A DNA stretch of 34,675 nt from contig CAMVBK010000034.1 in NCBI GenBank assembly GCA_947165685.1, positions 1 through 34,675 of the forward strand. Reading direction: 5' to 3'. The position numbers were made by a program, and so were the translations under genes. Shown here one piece after another: positions 32,325-34,675 of the stretch (the first letter of the stretch is position 1; each line of letters begins with the position of its first letter). Under the pieces are notes generated by a model, which searched no databases, had not been told where the DNA came from, and worked only from the letters and a program-made list of their open reading frames with translations. The stretch is from F23-D06 sp947165685. Lineage in GTDB: Bacteria; Bacteroidota; Bacteroidia; Bacteroidales; WCHB1-69.

Positions 32325-34604
32325 CTACTCCTCAAATTTGCCTTTGCCCCTCATCGTATGGCGAAGGGCGCTGAGAAGCTCCTGCGACTCCTGAACAAGA
32401 TTGAGGAAGACCGTCATACTTTCAATGTTGAGCTGCTTTGTTTGGATATCCCTGATAATCCGTTTCCGATAATCGGAAAGAGCGTTTTGGATTCTGGCGG
32501 CATCATCGCGAATATGGTGGGTGGTTTCATCGGAGATTGCCCGTCTGAAAATACGAACGATCTCATCACGAAGCGTGAGAAACTCGTTTACGTATTTGCC
32601 AGGAATAGGACGGAAATTATTGGCGACATATTCCAAGCAGGGTTCGCCCATACGTTTCAGACAGTAAACCATTTGGGATAGAGAGTTGATGGTGAGGAAG
32701 TACCACGTGCCTTTCTCCACACTTAATACCGGGTCTATACGGCGCAATGCGATAATCTGCTTCCGACGCTGACGCTTGATATCCTTCCGTTGACCGTCAA
32801 ACTGGGCAACCGTATGCTTAAGCGTCCGGTAATCTTCGTGGAAGAAAGCCGTCGTCATGGCTTCATAGTTTAAGGTCACGAACCGTAGATTGTCCATTGT
32901 GGTAAGTTTGACATGGTTACAGAGTAACAACCAACATTCGGTTTTGTCATCACTATACAGAATTTTCGAGAACAACTTGTCGGCTTCGCTGTTCTTGTTG
33001 TTTTTGGTGTCGCGTAAATTGCTGTGAATAAGTATGGTGATGGCGACAATAATAGCGATAACCATAGCCACGAATGAGCCGAAAAACAATCCGTTGGTGA
33101 TAAGGAAGCTGACAATGAACGCCGCACCCGCAGTGATAAACCAACCGCCAATGACACTCAACACCCCCGTAATGCGGAACACGGCGCTTTCGCGGTTCCA
33201 GGCACGGTCGGCAAGCGAGGTTCCCATAGCTACCATAAAGGTGACGTATGTGGTGGAGAGCGGGAGCTTCATGCTCGTGCCAAAAGCGACGAGAAGTCCG
33301 GCGAGGACAAGATTGACGGATGCACGAATCTGATCGAATGCCGCCCCCTCGGGCAATACGGCAGCCTCGGAATTAAAACGAGAGTCTATCCATTTCTTTG
33401 CACGATCGGGTATCAATCCTCCGATAACGGTCGCGGTCTTTTGTGTGTTCCGTACCAAAGCACGAGCCACACCGCTCGAACCGAACATTTCGTCGCCCTC
33501 ATCCTGCCGCGAGAGGTCAACAGATGTCTTCACCACATTCTGCGCCTTCTTTGAGAACACTAATGAAAGTACCATGACTACACCTGCAATGAGCAGGTAG
33601 ATAGTGGGCGTATGTGACGTGTCCATCAGCGACTTCATCATATACAAGGATGCGTCACCGGAACCATTGGCCATATAGTCATTATAGGCTTCAAGCCCTG
33701 TTAGTGGCACGCCTACGAAATTCACCAAATCGTTACCGGCAAAAGCCATAGCCAAAGCAAAGGTACCGAATAGCACGACAAACTTCAGCACCGGCAACTT
33801 AAATGCACTAAAAATCGTCATAATGACAGAAATAATGGCGAAACCACCTCCCAATATCAGCCAAGTGTTTTCGTTGATTGTCTCTTTTAATTCGGGTGTC
33901 ATAATACTTGACCCTTTCAGACCATTAATCAACAAGAACCATATGATGCTTGTGACGGCTATTCCGCCAAACAGGCCAATCTTCAGTGACGAGCCGGTAA
34001 GACCACCCATATTGCCGTATGCGTCGGTCGTTTTGCCATTTACTCTGTAAGTGAAGGTGAAAACCATACGGGCAACCCACTGCACCAACATTCCCAACAC
34101 AAAGGCGATAGCCACGCTGAGGAATATGCCGATAATGACACTGAGTGCCTTTTCCGTATTCAGCAGATCTCCAAAAGTCAATGCCACTCCGTTAGAATCC
34201 GTCGCTCCACTGACAATTTTGATTACGGCGATGGCGAAAGCTCCGCCAAGCAGTTCGAACACCATACTGACAGTGGTTGATGTCGGCATACCCAAATTGT
34301 TGAAGACGTTCAGCAGTACCACATCCGTGACCATCACCGCCAGAAACAGGCACATCACATCATAGAATGAGAAAAACTCTGGTGTCATAATCCCATGCCG
34401 GGCCACATCCATCATTCCGTTACTCAGAGCCGCTCCGGCAAACACCCCCACGGCTGCTATTGTCACAATGGTCCTGTACTTTGCAACCCGCGCCCCGATG
34501 GCCGAGTTCAGGAAGTTCACGGCATCATTGCTCACCCCCACGATGAGGTCAAACACTGCAAGTACGATCAGGAATATGACTATTCCGAGAAATAAAGTAT
34601 CCAT
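32325..34604 (-). CDS. PiT-family inorganic phosphate transporter with PhoU-like C-terminal domain
   Basis: Low-affinity phosphate/cation symporter of the inner membrane. The 759 aa protein is longer than simple PitA (about 500 aa). The two PHO4 signature halves are visible: GVSNDAVNFLNSAIGA near residue 25 with MPTSTTVSMVFELLGGA, and AGNDLVNFVGVPLTG around 295 with KLPLSTTYVTFMVAMGTSLADRAW near 470. After the last membrane helix (~residue 545) about 200 residues of charged helical sequence resemble PhoU-like domains, giving a fused regulator as found in other Bacteroidota. The start is 16 bases after the pstB stop, so it is co-transcribed with the Pst ABC genes. Confidence 0.92.
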   Translation of the reverse strand: MDTLFLGIVIFLIVLAVFDLIVGVSNDAVNFLNSAIGARVAKYRTIVTIAAVGVFAGAALSNGMMDVARHGIMTPEFFSFYDVMCLFLAVMVTDVVLLNVFNNLGMPTSTTVSMVFELLGGAFAIAVIKIVSGATDSNGVALTFGDLLNTEKALSVIIGIFLSVAIAFVLGMLVQWVARMVFTFTYRVNGKTTDAYGNMGGLTGSSLKIGLFGGIAVTSIIWFLLINGLKGSSIMTPELKETINENTWLILGGGFAIISVIMTIFSAFKLPVLKFVVLFGTFALAMAFAGNDLVNFVGVPLTGLEAYNDYMANGSGDASLYMMKSLMDTSHTPTIYLLIAGVVMVLSLVFSKKAQNVVKTSVDLSRQDEGDEMFGSSGVARALVRNTQKTATVIGGLIPDRAKKWIDSRFNSEAAVLPEGAAFDQIRASVNLVLAGLLVAFGTSMKLPLSTTYVTFMVAMGTSLADRAWNRESAVFRITGVLSVIGGWFITAGAAFIVSFLITNGLFFGSFVAMVIAIIVAITILIHSNLRDTKNNKNSEADKLFSKILYSDDKTECWLLLCNHVKLTTMDNLRFVTLNYEAMTTAFFHEDYRTLKHTVAQFDGQRKDIKRQRRKQIIALRRIDPVLSVEKGTWYFLTINSLSQMVYCLKRMGEPCLEYVANNFRPIPGKYVNEFLTLRDEIVRIFRRAISDETTHHIRDDAARIQNALSDYRKRIIRDIQTKQLNIESMTVFLNLVQESQELLSALRHTMRGKGKFEE

Positions 34605-34620
34605 CTTTCCAATTATTTGA

Positions 34621-34675
34621 TTATCCCATCTTTCCCGTCAGATAAGCCTTTGTTCGTTCGTCAATAGGGTTTGTA
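34621..34675 (-). CDS. pstB: Phosphate ABC transporter ATPase PstB, last 17 codons
   Basis: The minus strand at the window edge encodes TNPIDERTKAYLTGKMG and a TAA stop (34623-34621). This matches the highly conserved C-terminus of PstB, usually 'FTNPK...T.DYITGRFG', the ATP-hydrolysing subunit of the high-affinity phosphate transporter. The rest of the gene lies outside the window. Short but distinctive; it makes a pst-pit transcription unit likely. Confidence 0.8.
   Translation of the reverse strand, partial: TNPIDERTKAYLTGKMG

Overview
The window reads as chromosomal DNA of a member of the Bacteroidota, most likely an uncultured or little-studied Bacteroidales. The main evidence is regulatory: at least a dozen genes are preceded by the Bacteroidota -7 box TAnnTTTG (mostly TATCTTTG or TATTTTTG), and obvious Shine-Dalgarno sequences are scarce. 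The gene content agrees: a CHU_C/gliding-motility type C-terminus (type B type IX secretion cargo), a FISUMP-domain protein, DUF4468 and MbnP-like secreted proteins, a class II NrdJ and a C69 dipeptidase. No transposase, integrase, phage gene or CRISPR array was seen.

Layout. 1-4.0 kb, minus strand: atpH-atpA (atpA cut by the window edge), pyrE, and a tightly overlapping folA-DUF4468-MbnP-like lipoprotein operon. 4.1-6.5 kb: a WYL-domain regulator divergent from the RNA ligase rtcB, with a perfect 8-5-8 palindrome midway between the two -7 boxes. 6.5-8.6 kb, plus: smpB, a MerR-type regulator and a lone DppB-like permease. 8.9-13.7 kb, plus: nrdJ, a LutA-like cysteine-rich protein and ackA, closed by a strong intrinsic terminator shared with the convergent gene. 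13.8-18.6 kb: a secreted thioredoxin-alpha/beta-hydrolase fusion (minus), divergent from gpsA and a FemAB/GNAT-like gene (plus), then a YitT-family protein and a small basic protein (minus). 18.9 kb: tRNA-Lys(UUU). 19-22.8 kb, minus: ctpA-dnaG. 22.9-26.8 kb, plus: two secreted proteins, the first apparently frameshifted at its 3' end and the second mosaic in base composition with Ig-like repeats and a type IX sorting domain. 26.9-32.1 kb: C69 dipeptidase, a small membrane-anchored protein, convergent capA-like gene, then mreB and a FISUMP protein. 32.3-34.7 kb, minus: a PiT phosphate transporter with a PhoU-like tail, preceded by the last 17 codons of pstB.

Most genes are housekeeping: energy (atp, ackA), nucleotides (pyrE, folA, nrdJ), replication (dnaG), translation rescue and RNA repair (smpB, rtcB), envelope (mreB, gpsA, ctpA, capA-like) and phosphate uptake. 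The less ordinary material is the WYL/rtcB control region, the thioredoxin-hydrolase fusion, the secreted pair at 22.9-26.8 kb, GTAGAG-type hairpins, and short quasi-tandem repeats of different sequence in several intergenic gaps. Start codons were often moved inward from the longest open frame to a signal peptide or conserved N-terminus. All functional calls rest on reading motifs by eye; no database search was possible.
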